Shown one piece after another: positions 9,870 through 19,447 of a DNA stretch of 64,000 bases (the first letter of the stretch is position 1; each line of letters begins with the position of its first letter). The stretch is from Bacteroidales bacterium (GTDB lineage Bacteria; Bacteroidota; Bacteroidia; Bacteroidales; JAFGXI01). The position numbers and the translations under genes were made by a program. The DNA lies in the NCBI GenBank assembly GCA_016936665.1, contig JAFGXI010000002.1, positions 1 to 64,000 on the forward strand, given 5' to 3'. Under the pieces are notes generated by a model. That model was given only the letters and a program-made list of their open reading frames with translations, was not told the DNA's origin and did not search any database.

Positions 9870-11102
9870 TTAATTTTCGCTTGCTGATTTTAAAAATGTA
9901 TTTTCGTCTTTATAATCGGCAAATTGAAAAATAAAATAGTAAAAAAAGCTAATAAAAATAACACCAGATTGTTTATTTAGCATTGACTCCGGAATCATTC
10001 CAAAAGCAATTATGATGATAAAAATTGTCATCATCCATTCTTTGTATTTATAAGCTTTTTTGATGCCGTAAAAAAGCAAAGCTAACAAAAGTAAAAATCC
10101 GAAAATACCTTGTCCTAAAAATGTCTCTAAATACTGATTATGTACATTGAGTTGTTTTTCTAAAGCACCATCTAGATGAGTTTTTGAATAATCTTTAAAT
10201 AGTGTGGGTTTGATATCTCCGGCACCAACACCAAATAACCAATGTTTGGAAATTTCTTTTGCAGTGAGCTTCCAAATGCTATATCGTACACCGGTTGTAG
10301 AGTCATCAGAACTGCCATTTTCAGATATTTCTTTTACACTGCTGAACATGGATTGTAGCCTTTGGCTGTTTTGAATAGAAATAAATACTACCGAAAGAGC
10401 AATAAGGGCAATTGCAATTTTTAGTAATAAAGAACGTAAACGGATGATGGATAAAACTAACAGGTATATTGAAACGGCAATCATTGTTAAAATACCGGCT
10501 TTTGATTGCAAAAGAAACACCATTCTAAGCAAAAGAATTATTAAAGCAGCAGGCACGAAAAGTTTATCAATAGGCCTTTGTTGCGATACCATATATTTGA
10601 TCAAGATTGCAATTGAAAAAATATAATACATGGCCAAATAAGAAGGGTGTATAAAACGGGCTAGTTGCGTGTAATGAAATGCTTCATCGCCTAGCTCTTT
10701 GTAATTTAGAGCGGAAAGAAAAAGCAACAATAGCGAGGAAATAACAGACCCTAAAACGAAACTAATATATATGTAATGTTTATTTTGATGAATGTAATCT
10801 GTTTTGAATGAGAAAACAATTGGGAAAAATAGCAATCCGAGTTTCACTTCTATATCAAACCATGCTCTGTGCTGGTCGTTGCTATAAAATGCTGAGATGA
10901 CATGAATAACAAAAAAAGCAATTCCTAAGGCAAATAAAATCTTTTTATTAAATCTGAAACTGCGATTGACTATGCCATTAATAATGTTAATTAATATTGC
11001 AAATGCAATAATTGGAGGCATAATCTTTTCGTAAAATGGCAATGCAAATACTAGTAAAGATAGAGAGTATAAGGAGGCTTTATTTAAAATTTCTTTAATC
11101 AA
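9870..11102 (-). CDS. O-antigen ligase/polymerase family (Wzy_C)
   Basis: Polytopic; GVRYSIWKLTAKEISKHWLFGVGAGD...VHNQYLETFLGQGIFGF. Confidence 0.85.
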   Translation of the reverse strand: MIKEILNKASLYSLSLLVFALPFYEKIMPPIIAFAILINIINGIVNRSFRFNKKILFALGIAFFVIHVISAFYSNDQHRAWFDIEVKLGLLFFPIVFSFKTDYIHQNKHYIYISFVLGSVISSLLLLFLSALNYKELGDEAFHYTQLARFIHPSYLAMYYIFSIAILIKYMVSQQRPIDKLFVPAALIILLLRMVFLLQSKAGILTMIAVSIYLLVLSIIRLRSLLLKIAIALIALSVVFISIQNSQRLQSMFSSVKEISENGSSDDSTTGVRYSIWKLTAKEISKHWLFGVGAGDIKPTLFKDYSKTHLDGALEKQLNVHNQYLETFLGQGIFGFLLLLALLFYGIKKAYKYKEWMMTIFIIIIAFGMIPESMLNKQSGVIFISFFYYFIFQFADYKDENTFLKSASEN

Positions 11103-11103
11103 A

Positions 11104-11691
11104 TTACTTAAATATTTTTTGAATTGTTTTAAAAATAAGATTTATATCGTGAGCAATACTCGGATTTGAGATATACTTTTTATTAAGTTCTAACTTGTGC
11201 GGCATAACTTCTTCAATATATGTTTTTTCGGGATCTTTTGATGCACCTAATAAACTGTTTTCATCAAAATACTCAATAGAAGCATAATCAGTAATTCCGG
11301 GCTTTACATTTAGAACCTTTATTTGTTCGTCGTTGTATAATTCAACATACTTTCTAACTTCGGGCCTTGGGCCAACCAAACTCATATCGCCTTTTAAAAC
11401 GTTGATGAGTTGTGCAAATTCATCTAGTTTATATTTTCTAATAAAATGCCCAACTTTAGTAATGCGAGCATCTTTACCAACTGTTAATAATCCTTTTTTA
11501 TCGGAGCCTTGCGCCATAGATCTAAATTTGAATAATTTAAAATCTTTATTGTTTTTACCAACTCGGGTTTGCATATAAAAAATACCGCCCGGGGTTTCGA
11601 CCATTATAGCTACAGCCAATATTATTAAAAAGGGAAATAAAACAATCAGCCCAATCAATGAAACTATTATATCAAAAAGCCTTTTAAGCAT
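11104..11691 (-). CDS. Sugar transferase (PglC/WcaJ-type initiating phosphoglycosyltransferase)
   Basis: KRLFDIIVSLIGLIVLFPFL, KFRSM, GPRPE, KPGITDYASI motifs. Confidence 0.93.
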   Translation of the reverse strand: MLKRLFDIIVSLIGLIVLFPFLIILAVAIMVETPGGIFYMQTRVGKNNKDFKLFKFRSMAQGSDKKGLLTVGKDARITKVGHFIRKYKLDEFAQLINVLKGDMSLVGPRPEVRKYVELYNDEQIKVLNVKPGITDYASIEYFDENSLLGASKDPEKTYIEEVMPHKLELNKKYISNPSIAHDINLIFKTIQKIFK

Positions 11692-12901
11692 AAATTACTT
11701 GCTCTACAGAATCAATAACTGCATTAATAATGGTAGTTACCTGTTCGTCAGTTAAGTCTTGGTATACAGGCAATGATATTTCTCTTGAATAGTTATTGTA
11801 TGCTATTGGAAAGTCTGTAATTTTATAACCTCTGTTTTTATATGCTGTTAAAAGAGGAAGCGGTTGAAAATGAACATTCACCGATACATCTTTGTCGAAA
11901 ATAGCTTGTATAATGACATCTCTTTGTTCTTCGTTGATATTCTGTATTCTTAAAGTATATAAGTGAAAAGAGCTAGTTCTTTTATAATCTTCAATTACAG
12001 GTAATTGAGCCCATGATTTTTTCGAAAATGCATCTTGGTAGGCTTGCATAATTTGTTTTCGTCTAGGCAGGTTGTCAATTTCGTAATACTTTAAAGAGAT
12101 CAATCCTAATGAAGCTTGTATATCTGTCATATTGCCTTTGTAACCTGCGTCAATAACATCGTATCGCCATGCACCTTTTTGTGTTTTGGCTAATGCATCT
12201 TTGTTTTGTCCATGCAAGGATAAAGTATTTAATTCTTTGTAAATTTCTTCATTATCGAAAGGTTTAGGAAGATTTAATGCAATTGCTCCGCCTTCTGCTG
12301 TAGTTAGGTTTTTTACGGCATGGAATGAGAAAACGGATATATCAGTTAAACTTCCGGTTTTTTTATTTTTATAGATGGCTCCAAATGAGTGAGCAGCATC
12401 GCTCATTATTAAAATTCTGCCTAATTTAGATTGGGTTTCGTTATTGGCTTGGAATAAATTTACAATGTCTGGTACTTTTACAATGGTATTAATGGCATCC
12501 ATATCAGCCGGTAATCCTGCAATATCTACAGGTACAATTACTTTTGTTTTACTAGTTATCGCTTTTCGAAGGGCTTCAATGTTAATATTAAAGTCGTCGA
12601 CATTAATATCAACCATTATGGGCTTTGCACCTGTATGAACCACCGTGTTTGCTGTGGCAGTGTATGTGTAAGCAGGAATGATAACTTCGTCGCCTTCTCC
12701 TATGCCAAACCAGCGCAATACAGCCTCTAAGCCAAAGGTAGCAGAGTTTACAGCAAGTGTTTTTTTATGACCACAATACTCTGTTATTTTTTGTTCGAAT
12801 AATTTTGTTTTAGGACCGGTAGTAATCCAACCAGACTTCAGTGTGTCAATCACTTCGTCGATGGCTTCTTGCTTAATGTGAGGAGGAGAAAAAGGTATCA
12901 T
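11684..12901 (-). CDS. DegT/DnrJ/EryC1/StrS aminotransferase
   Basis: IPAYTYTATANT, SDAAHSFGA, FSFHAVKNLTTAEGGAI PLP-lysine motif. Confidence 0.93.
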   Translation of the reverse strand: MIPFSPPHIKQEAIDEVIDTLKSGWITTGPKTKLFEQKITEYCGHKKTLAVNSATFGLEAVLRWFGIGEGDEVIIPAYTYTATANTVVHTGAKPIMVDINVDDFNINIEALRKAITSKTKVIVPVDIAGLPADMDAINTIVKVPDIVNLFQANNETQSKLGRILIMSDAAHSFGAIYKNKKTGSLTDISVFSFHAVKNLTTAEGGAIALNLPKPFDNEEIYKELNTLSLHGQNKDALAKTQKGAWRYDVIDAGYKGNMTDIQASLGLISLKYYEIDNLPRRKQIMQAYQDAFSKKSWAQLPVIEDYKRTSSFHLYTLRIQNINEEQRDVIIQAIFDKDVSVNVHFQPLPLLTAYKNRGYKITDFPIAYNNYSREISLPVYQDLTDEQVTTIINAVIDSVEQVIYA

Positions 12902-14121
12902 AAACTTTCTAAAACTGAAATAAATTTTTTGGCTAAAATACGATAATCGTGGTTTTGTAGAACGAACTTATGTCCGTTTACTCCCAATTGTTTTAAGTCT
13001 TCTGCTTGCATTTTTTCAAGAAATTCGATGGACTCAACAATAGCTTTAGGGTTTTCTGGTTCGATATCGACTCCGCAATTGGCTTCTTTTACGACATTAT
13101 TACCTGCTTCAATAGCCTGTATAATTGGTTTAGAAGCCATCATATAGTCGATAAGTTTATTGGGGCTAATGCCAAATCTAAATAGAGCCTGTTTTTGTAA
13201 ACCAATATATAGGAAATCAAATTCATTTAAAAGGGCTGGAATTTCTTCTTTTTGAACGGCTTCTAAAATGAATACATTTTGTAATTGTTCTTTTTTGATT
13301 AATGATAAAAGATGATCTTTTTCTGGCCCTTTTCCAATCAAGAAAAAGGCAGTGTCCGTTTTGCTTTTGGCAGATAAAACAAATGAGTCTAAGGCATTGG
13401 CAACCCCAAATGTGCCAGCATAAGCAATTGTGTTTTTAAAGCCTTGCTTAAATTCTGTAATAGACTTTATTGTGCCTTGGTTAAGACTTAAGGGTGTTTC
13501 CCATTCAGATAGCTTAACTCCATTAGGAATGTAGTACCATTTTTTTAAATTTAGGCCTCTAGATTTCATGTGATCTTTTGTTACGGGGAGCATAGATATA
13601 ACCGCATCGCAATGTTTGTATGCAAAATCTTCACTGTGTTGCATCAATATAATAAAAGGGTGGTATTTGCTCATTCCTCCAAGTTCCATAGGCGAAAGAG
13701 GCCACAAATCGTGAACTTCGTACAGGAATTTAGCGTTTGATTTTTTAGCTATTTTTCTAGCCACGTAATTATCGCTAGGGTAAGTAGATGATGCAATAAC
13801 AACATCAGGTTTTAGCTCATTAGATAATTGTAATGCATTAAAAAATAAAGTTTTGACATAGGCAAACATATTTTTAATTCGCCCAATCCCATTTCCTGAG
13901 TATTGTGGTGTTTTAATCCATATATATTGTATGCCATCTATTTCTTCTCTTTCAATAGTAGCATCTTGTATCCTGTTCTTTTGGCGGATATGCGAATGGG
14001 TTGCCGCAACAATGGTTACAGCGTGACCCAAATTAACCCATTCTTTAGCAAGGTAATAAGGGCGGTATTCCATTCCAAGCTTTGGAGAGCCTGCGTAATG
14101 ATTTAAAAGAAGAATATTCAT
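12898..14121 (-). CDS. Glycosyltransferase family 4 (WbuB-like)
   Basis: GSPKLGMEYRPYYLAKEWVNLGHAVTIV N-terminus; C-terminal GT-B FGISPNKLIDYMMASKPII. Confidence 0.88.
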   Translation of the reverse strand: MNILLLNHYAGSPKLGMEYRPYYLAKEWVNLGHAVTIVAATHSHIRQKNRIQDATIEREEIDGIQYIWIKTPQYSGNGIGRIKNMFAYVKTLFFNALQLSNELKPDVVIASSTYPSDNYVARKIAKKSNAKFLYEVHDLWPLSPMELGGMSKYHPFIILMQHSEDFAYKHCDAVISMLPVTKDHMKSRGLNLKKWYYIPNGVKLSEWETPLSLNQGTIKSITEFKQGFKNTIAYAGTFGVANALDSFVLSAKSKTDTAFFLIGKGPEKDHLLSLIKKEQLQNVFILEAVQKEEIPALLNEFDFLYIGLQKQALFRFGISPNKLIDYMMASKPIIQAIEAGNNVVKEANCGVDIEPENPKAIVESIEFLEKMQAEDLKQLGVNGHKFVLQNHDYRILAKKFISVLESL

Positions 14122-14126
14122 TTATT

Positions 14127-15185
14127 TTAAAAAGCTATTAATGCTTCAATAATTGACCTTGCAGCAGTTCCTCCTCCGTACAAGTTCTGGTTAAAATCAG
14201 TTGCAAACTGATGATTGAAATAGGTATCTTTAATTTTGTTTTTATCAGCTCCAACTAATTTATTGAAATTGTTGTTTACCAATTCCACCCATTCTGTTTC
14301 ATCGCGCATCGTTATACAGGATTTTTCGAAGAAAAAAGCTTCCTTTTGTAAACCGCCACTATCGGTCATTACAAGCTCACATCTATTCAAGAGATAAACC
14401 ATTTCAAGATATCCGACAGGCTCAATTATTGTTAAATTATCGATTTTGAAATCGCTCTTTTTTATAATGTTTGCTGTTCTCGGATGAAGTGGTAAAATAA
14501 TAGGGGTTTCTTTAGCAATATCATTTAAGGCAGAAAGAATACTTTCCATGCGTTTTGGATCATCAGTATTTTCTGCTCTATGAATAGTAGTAAGAATGAA
14601 TTTTTCAGGGATATCGATGTTGGGTTTTTGTTCTTTATTAGAGTAAAACATAGCTGCATCCTGCATAATATCACCTGAGTTTATTATTTTGCAGTTGATA
14701 TTATCGTAGCCCTCGTTTTTAAGATTGTCGATTGCGGTTTGAGTTGGGCAGAAAAGGATGTCTGAAATTCTATCGGTTAGAATTCTGTTTACTTCTTCTG
14801 GCATATTCATATTAAAAGAACGTAAGCCAGCTTCAACATGAGCCACTTTAATGTGTAACTTTTTAGCAGCCAAAGCCCCAGCAATGGTCGAATTAGTATC
14901 TCCATATATTAAAACCCAATCAGGTTTTTCTTCTAGCAATACTGTTTCAATTTTTTCTAGCATTTGACCGGTCATAGCACCATGGCTAAGACCATTGATA
15001 TTAAGATTGTAATTAGGTTTTGGAATTTCCATTTGTTCAAAGAAAATATCACTCATATTGGCATCGAAATGTTGCCCTGTATGTATAATAATTTCTTGAA
15101 TATCGTCGTGTTTTGCAATTTCTCGACTTAAAGCTGCGGCTTTAATGAATTGTGGCCTTGCGCCTATAATGGTGATAATTTTCAT
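14127..15185 (-). CDS. Non-hydrolysing UDP-sugar 2-epimerase, closest by motif to WbpI/WlbD
   Basis: MKIITIIGARPQFIKAA start at 15185 preferred over 15218. HTGQHFDANMSDIFFEQ, GLRSFNMNMPEEVNRILTD, LYGGGTAARSI. Confidence 0.88.
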   Translation of the reverse strand: MKIITIIGARPQFIKAAALSREIAKHDDIQEIIIHTGQHFDANMSDIFFEQMEIPKPNYNLNINGLSHGAMTGQMLEKIETVLLEEKPDWVLIYGDTNSTIAGALAAKKLHIKVAHVEAGLRSFNMNMPEEVNRILTDRISDILFCPTQTAIDNLKNEGYDNINCKIINSGDIMQDAAMFYSNKEQKPNIDIPEKFILTTIHRAENTDDPKRMESILSALNDIAKETPIILPLHPRTANIIKKSDFKIDNLTIIEPVGYLEMVYLLNRCELVMTDSGGLQKEAFFFEKSCITMRDETEWVELVNNNFNKLVGADKNKIKDTYFNHQFATDFNQNLYGGGTAARSIIEALIAF

Positions 15186-15186
15186 T

Positions 15187-16320
15187 CTAAAATGTGTTTT
15201 TTTTGCTATGAATTGCAAAGATAAAAAATATTATATCGATTAGAGATATTCCCCAAAATAGAGCATATTGAAATAGTGATAGTATAACTAAAGCCATTAT
15301 AACTAGAGCATTGCCTTTTTTAATATTAATTAAAATTAAAAGTATAAATAATAGAAAAATTATAAATCCATGATTTGCAAGTACTTGTAAAAATGAATTG
15401 TGGGCATGAGCGCTATTCTTTTCACCCTTGTAATCTATCATATATTTTTGCGAGTAATTCCCATATATAGGATGCTCTTGAATAAATGAAATATAGGAAG
15501 GCCAGATTTTTTCTCTCCCGGATAACTCTATTTGTGAGTTGCCTTTTGATAATTGAAAAATAATAGTTTTATAGATGACTCCAGTTAGAATTAATATAGT
15601 TAATACTAAGCTTATCTGAAGAATTCTCTTAGGAATTTTAAACTTTATTATTTTTAGTTTCAATGGATTTACAGTTGTCCATACTTTTTGAATAATTCTA
15701 CTTATAAGATAGAAAATGAGAACTATAATGGATGTTCTTTGAAAAGATAATATTAAGGCAATTGAAAAAAGTATATACAGTAAGGTTCTCTGTTTTGTTG
15801 TAAACAGTTTATAATAACTCATCAGTATAAATCCACTTAATAGCTTTATTGCTAGATTGCTAGAGTTTTCGCTTAAGCCAAAAACTTTTTTGAAATAAAT
15901 AAGATTAGTAGATGAGTAATGTTCAAAAAAATCTTTCCAAAATAAAATAGAATTTATATTATGTAAAAATTCGACGACCCCGATTAACGCTTCAAAAGCA
16001 ATAAAAAAGACTAGTAACTCAATTGATTTTTTATCAATATATTTTGCAATAATGAAAGATCCAAACATTAATGCGGTATAAGGGAAAAGAAGATAAGCGT
16101 GACTAATTTGTTTAAAATGTATCAGTGAGTTGATGAAACTTAATACAACTATTAGGCTTATAAAGATTATATTTTTATAAGTTTCGGATTTTATCGATGA
16201 ATTAAAAATTGTGTTGTAATTCTTTACGATCGTCCAAATTAATGCTAAGATCATTAAAAAGTGAGGAGCAAGTGCCGTTGTTGATAGATAAATTAATATA
16301 CTTACCATATTTTTAGCCAA
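15187..16320 (-). CDS. O-antigen polymerase/ligase family protein (Wzy-like)
   Basis: Polytopic; GREKIWPSYISFIQEHPIYGN...AHAHNSFLQVLANHGFIIF. Confidence 0.8.
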   Translation of the reverse strand: MAKNMVSILIYLSTTALAPHFLMILALIWTIVKNYNTIFNSSIKSETYKNIIFISLIVVLSFINSLIHFKQISHAYLLFPYTALMFGSFIIAKYIDKKSIELLVFFIAFEALIGVVEFLHNINSILFWKDFFEHYSSTNLIYFKKVFGLSENSSNLAIKLLSGFILMSYYKLFTTKQRTLLYILFSIALILSFQRTSIIVLIFYLISRIIQKVWTTVNPLKLKIIKFKIPKRILQISLVLTILILTGVIYKTIIFQLSKGNSQIELSGREKIWPSYISFIQEHPIYGNYSQKYMIDYKGEKNSAHAHNSFLQVLANHGFIIFLLFILLILINIKKGNALVIMALVILSLFQYALFWGISLIDIIFFIFAIHSKKNTF

Positions 16321-17555
16321 TTTATTTGGTAGTATTTTCTGCTAACTAACCATGTAAGTATAAACTGAAACATGAAAGATACCGTCGATGCAATTGCTGC
16401 GCCTTTTGCTCCAAATGTATTAATAAAGAAATAATTTAGAATAATATTTATCAAAGCTGTTGCCAGCGTAATAAATGAAATTGTTGTAGTGGATTTTGTG
16501 AAAAACAAAAAACCTGCAAACATTTTATACATTCCATTAAAAGCAAACCCAAAAACAATCCAAGGTACAAATTGAATGGATGGCTGAAACTGTTCTGAAA
16601 TAAATATTTTAAATATAAACGGGGTGATGATCCATAGGAAAAATGCAATAAAAAAGATAGAAATAAAGTAGTATGTAATGTATTTTTCTATTTGCGTTTT
16701 TACTTCTTTATTGAAAGATTTTAACTTACTGTATAACCAGGGAGTCCATGCTTGGTTAAAAGAGTTTTGAAGAAAATAAATAATCATACCTATTTGATAA
16801 CCAACAGAATAATAACCTACTTGTTTCAAATCGACCATGTTTTTTATAAAAAATCGATCGGAATAAGTCATAATAATAGCTCCTAAAACATGTAAAATTA
16901 AAGGAGTTCCATATTTTACAATTTCAATGAAATGAATTTTATTGTATTTACCAATTCCAACTTCTTTGTATATAAAATAGAAAGCTATTATTAAAAAAAG
17001 CATATAAGACAAAAATTGTCCTAAGGTTCGACCTTCCCAATCCATTGAATAAGAGCCAACTAAAATAATTGAAATGAGAATCTCTATTAATGACCTTGAG
17101 ATTCTAAAAAGACCAAAATTTATCGATTTATTTTTTGTTTGCCATATTGCAAGTATAATTTGTGCAATATTTAATGCAAAGGTTGTTGGTATGGCATATA
17201 AAATCCAGCTATAGGGAAGAGACAAGAAATTTTCTAGGGACTTTATACTAAGTAGAACTAGAAATACGGTCAGAATGGTTGTAAGAAATGTAATCAATAT
17301 TGAATTATAAACATAGGACGAAAAATCACCTTTTTCTTTCGAGTCAAAATAAAGTCTAATAATTGCGCTATGACTATTTAAACCAATAAATGGTATTAAA
17401 AATTGAATGAAAATATAAAAAATATCAACTTTTGCGTATGCTTCCGGACTTAAGTGTACGGTTAAAAAAGGTAATAAAAAAAAAGGAATAGCAGCCGCAA
17501 CCAAGTTGGAAATTGTATAAATACCCGTATGTTTTAATAATTTATTTTTAAACAT
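16302..17555 (-). CDS. Polysaccharide flippase (Wzx/MATE-like)
   Basis: About 12 TM; KHTGIYTISNLVAAAIPFFLLPFLTVHLSPEAY. Confidence 0.9.
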   Translation of the reverse strand: MFKNKLLKHTGIYTISNLVAAAIPFFLLPFLTVHLSPEAYAKVDIFYIFIQFLIPFIGLNSHSAIIRLYFDSKEKGDFSSYVYNSILITFLTTILTVFLVLLSIKSLENFLSLPYSWILYAIPTTFALNIAQIILAIWQTKNKSINFGLFRISRSLIEILISIILVGSYSMDWEGRTLGQFLSYMLFLIIAFYFIYKEVGIGKYNKIHFIEIVKYGTPLILHVLGAIIMTYSDRFFIKNMVDLKQVGYYSVGYQIGMIIYFLQNSFNQAWTPWLYSKLKSFNKEVKTQIEKYITYYFISIFFIAFFLWIITPFIFKIFISEQFQPSIQFVPWIVFGFAFNGMYKMFAGFLFFTKSTTTISFITLATALINIILNYFFINTFGAKGAAIASTVSFMFQFILTWLVSRKYYQINWLKIW

Positions 17556-18915
17556 TTAATAATTTATCGATAAATTGATTCAAGTTCTTCTCGAAGTTGG
17601 GTACAATGTATTCATTATTTGAATCAATAATTTCTTTTCGATTCATCTGATTAACATCAATTGATTCAATTAAACTTAATAATTCCATTGCGTTATTTGC
17701 AAAAAATGTAAATTTCGGAGATAGTTTATTTTCGTAATATTGTTTTGCTTTATCTTCAATGTTTAATAAAATATTCGGCACTCCGAGCGAAATCGACTCT
17801 ATCGAACAGCTTGAATTCACTGTGCAATGAAAATCGCAACTGATAATTGTTTCGTAGCAGTTTAAATGAGTAATTATATGAACATTATTAGGTAATTTTT
17901 GCCTCGAATAATAATTATCTTCTACATTTCTTGGAATGATACAGAAAAGTGTATCGGGAGAACGTTTTGCAGAATCTTCGATGATTTCCCAGATTTTAAT
18001 ATCGTATACAACTTGTCCGGATACAGCAAGACTTCTTTTATAAGGTTTTTTTATTTTAGTTAAGGTTGGGTCATTTTTTGAGTTTTTGGAAATATAATCA
18101 ATATAAAAATGACCTGTTTCAAACACATTGTAAACATCTATCAATTGATTTGGCAAATCAAATACTTTTTTTTCTGATTTTCCGAAAGTTAGGAAAAAAT
18201 CAGGAAACAGAGTTTTGTCATTTTCTATAAAATATCGATAGGCAAAATGTTCTTCGTTTATAACGCCATGTTGAAGTTCTATAGTCGGGATATTAAATTC
18301 TTTAAAGGCTTTTACATAGCCCATATTTGTAAAATATGAAGTAAAAAAAACCGCTTTAGGTCGATATATTTTCGAAATTAATTTTCCGATATAATGTTGA
18401 GAAAAAAATTGCTTTACCAAAGAATTATAATCCGTTTTAAATTGAAGATTATTTTGCATTGTTTTCAAAACCTCATTGTTTTCTATTTGAGCATTTCGAA
18501 ATTTGGTGCGTTTTAAAACTTCAATTAAAAGGTAAAGAGGAATTTTTGAAACAATATGTTTTGTTGGAATTAAAGTTCGATAATAATGATTAGGATTAGG
18601 AAGTTCAACGAAAAGAACACGATATTTTTTATCAATAAAGTCAAACTTATCATAATATAAATGGTCAATTATTTTTCGACTACCACTTTCATTAAAAACC
18701 AAAATATCGTATTTTTTAAACCAAGATCCAAAACCATAAAAGCAATTTTTTAAATACCGTATTGCTTTGTTTCTTTTTACTTTTACAGGATTTTTTCCGA
18801 AAATTTCATACGACAAATATATACGAATTAATGGCCAAATAACTATTCCTTTTGAACGAATAGATTTTACTTGGTATTTTTTTTCAAGCTCAGAAATTTT
18901 TTCGATGACACTCAT
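17548..18915 (-). CDS. Unclassified surface-carbohydrate biosynthesis protein; candidate GT-B transferase
   Basis: ELQHGVINEEHFAYRYF and VNSSCSIESISLGVPNILLN resemble capsule/CDP-glycerol/polysialyl-type GT-B signatures; no family clearly recognised. Confidence 0.6.
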   Translation of the reverse strand: MSVIEKISELEKKYQVKSIRSKGIVIWPLIRIYLSYEIFGKNPVKVKRNKAIRYLKNCFYGFGSWFKKYDILVFNESGSRKIIDHLYYDKFDFIDKKYRVLFVELPNPNHYYRTLIPTKHIVSKIPLYLLIEVLKRTKFRNAQIENNEVLKTMQNNLQFKTDYNSLVKQFFSQHYIGKLISKIYRPKAVFFTSYFTNMGYVKAFKEFNIPTIELQHGVINEEHFAYRYFIENDKTLFPDFFLTFGKSEKKVFDLPNQLIDVYNVFETGHFYIDYISKNSKNDPTLTKIKKPYKRSLAVSGQVVYDIKIWEIIEDSAKRSPDTLFCIIPRNVEDNYYSRQKLPNNVHIITHLNCYETIISCDFHCTVNSSCSIESISLGVPNILLNIEDKAKQYYENKLSPKFTFFANNAMELLSLIESIDVNQMNRKEIIDSNNEYIVPNFEKNLNQFIDKLLNV

Positions 18916-18922
18916 GTCCTTA

Positions 18923-19447
18923 CTAGTGGTTTTCTAAATACTTTTCTAGAACAACATCTAACATTTGGTTTTGAATTAAAATTGTTTCAATAAATTCGCG
19001 AAAAGCACCTTCTCCTCCTTTAGCTTTTGTTATAAACGTGACATGTTTTTTTACATAATCTCTTGCATTTGCTGGAGCTGCAGATATTCCTACTTTTCTA
19101 AGTAAATTAATATCTCCAATATCATCGCCAATGTATGCAACTTCATTCCAATCTATATTTAAACGGTTTATCAGCTCTTGAGTAACTTTAGTTTTGTTAG
19201 AAACGCCTTGGAAAAGATATTCAATATTTAATTTTTCGCTTCTTCGTTTAACAATGTTAGTGTTTTCTCCTGTTATTATACCCACAGGAATGTTTAAAGC
19301 CTTGCAATATATAACACCTGCACTATCGGATGTATTAAACTTTTTGAATTCATTTTCATTATTATCGTAATACATTCCTCCATCAGTCCATACGCCATCG
19401 ATATCAGTTAGAACTATTTTAGGTAATTTATTCAAAGTCTTTTGCAT
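18923..19447 (-). CDS. KdsC-like HAD phosphatase (nonulosonate-9-phosphate phosphatase candidate)
   Basis: IVLTDIDGVWTDGG, GIITGEN, YIGDDIGDINLL. Start at MQKTLNKL (19447) avoids most overlap with the neuB-like stop. Confidence 0.88.
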   Translation of the reverse strand: MQKTLNKLPKIVLTDIDGVWTDGGMYYDNNENEFKKFNTSDSAGVIYCKALNIPVGIITGENTNIVKRRSEKLNIEYLFQGVSNKTKVTQELINRLNIDWNEVAYIGDDIGDINLLRKVGISAAPANARDYVKKHVTFITKAKGGEGAFREFIETILIQNQMLDVVLEKYLENH

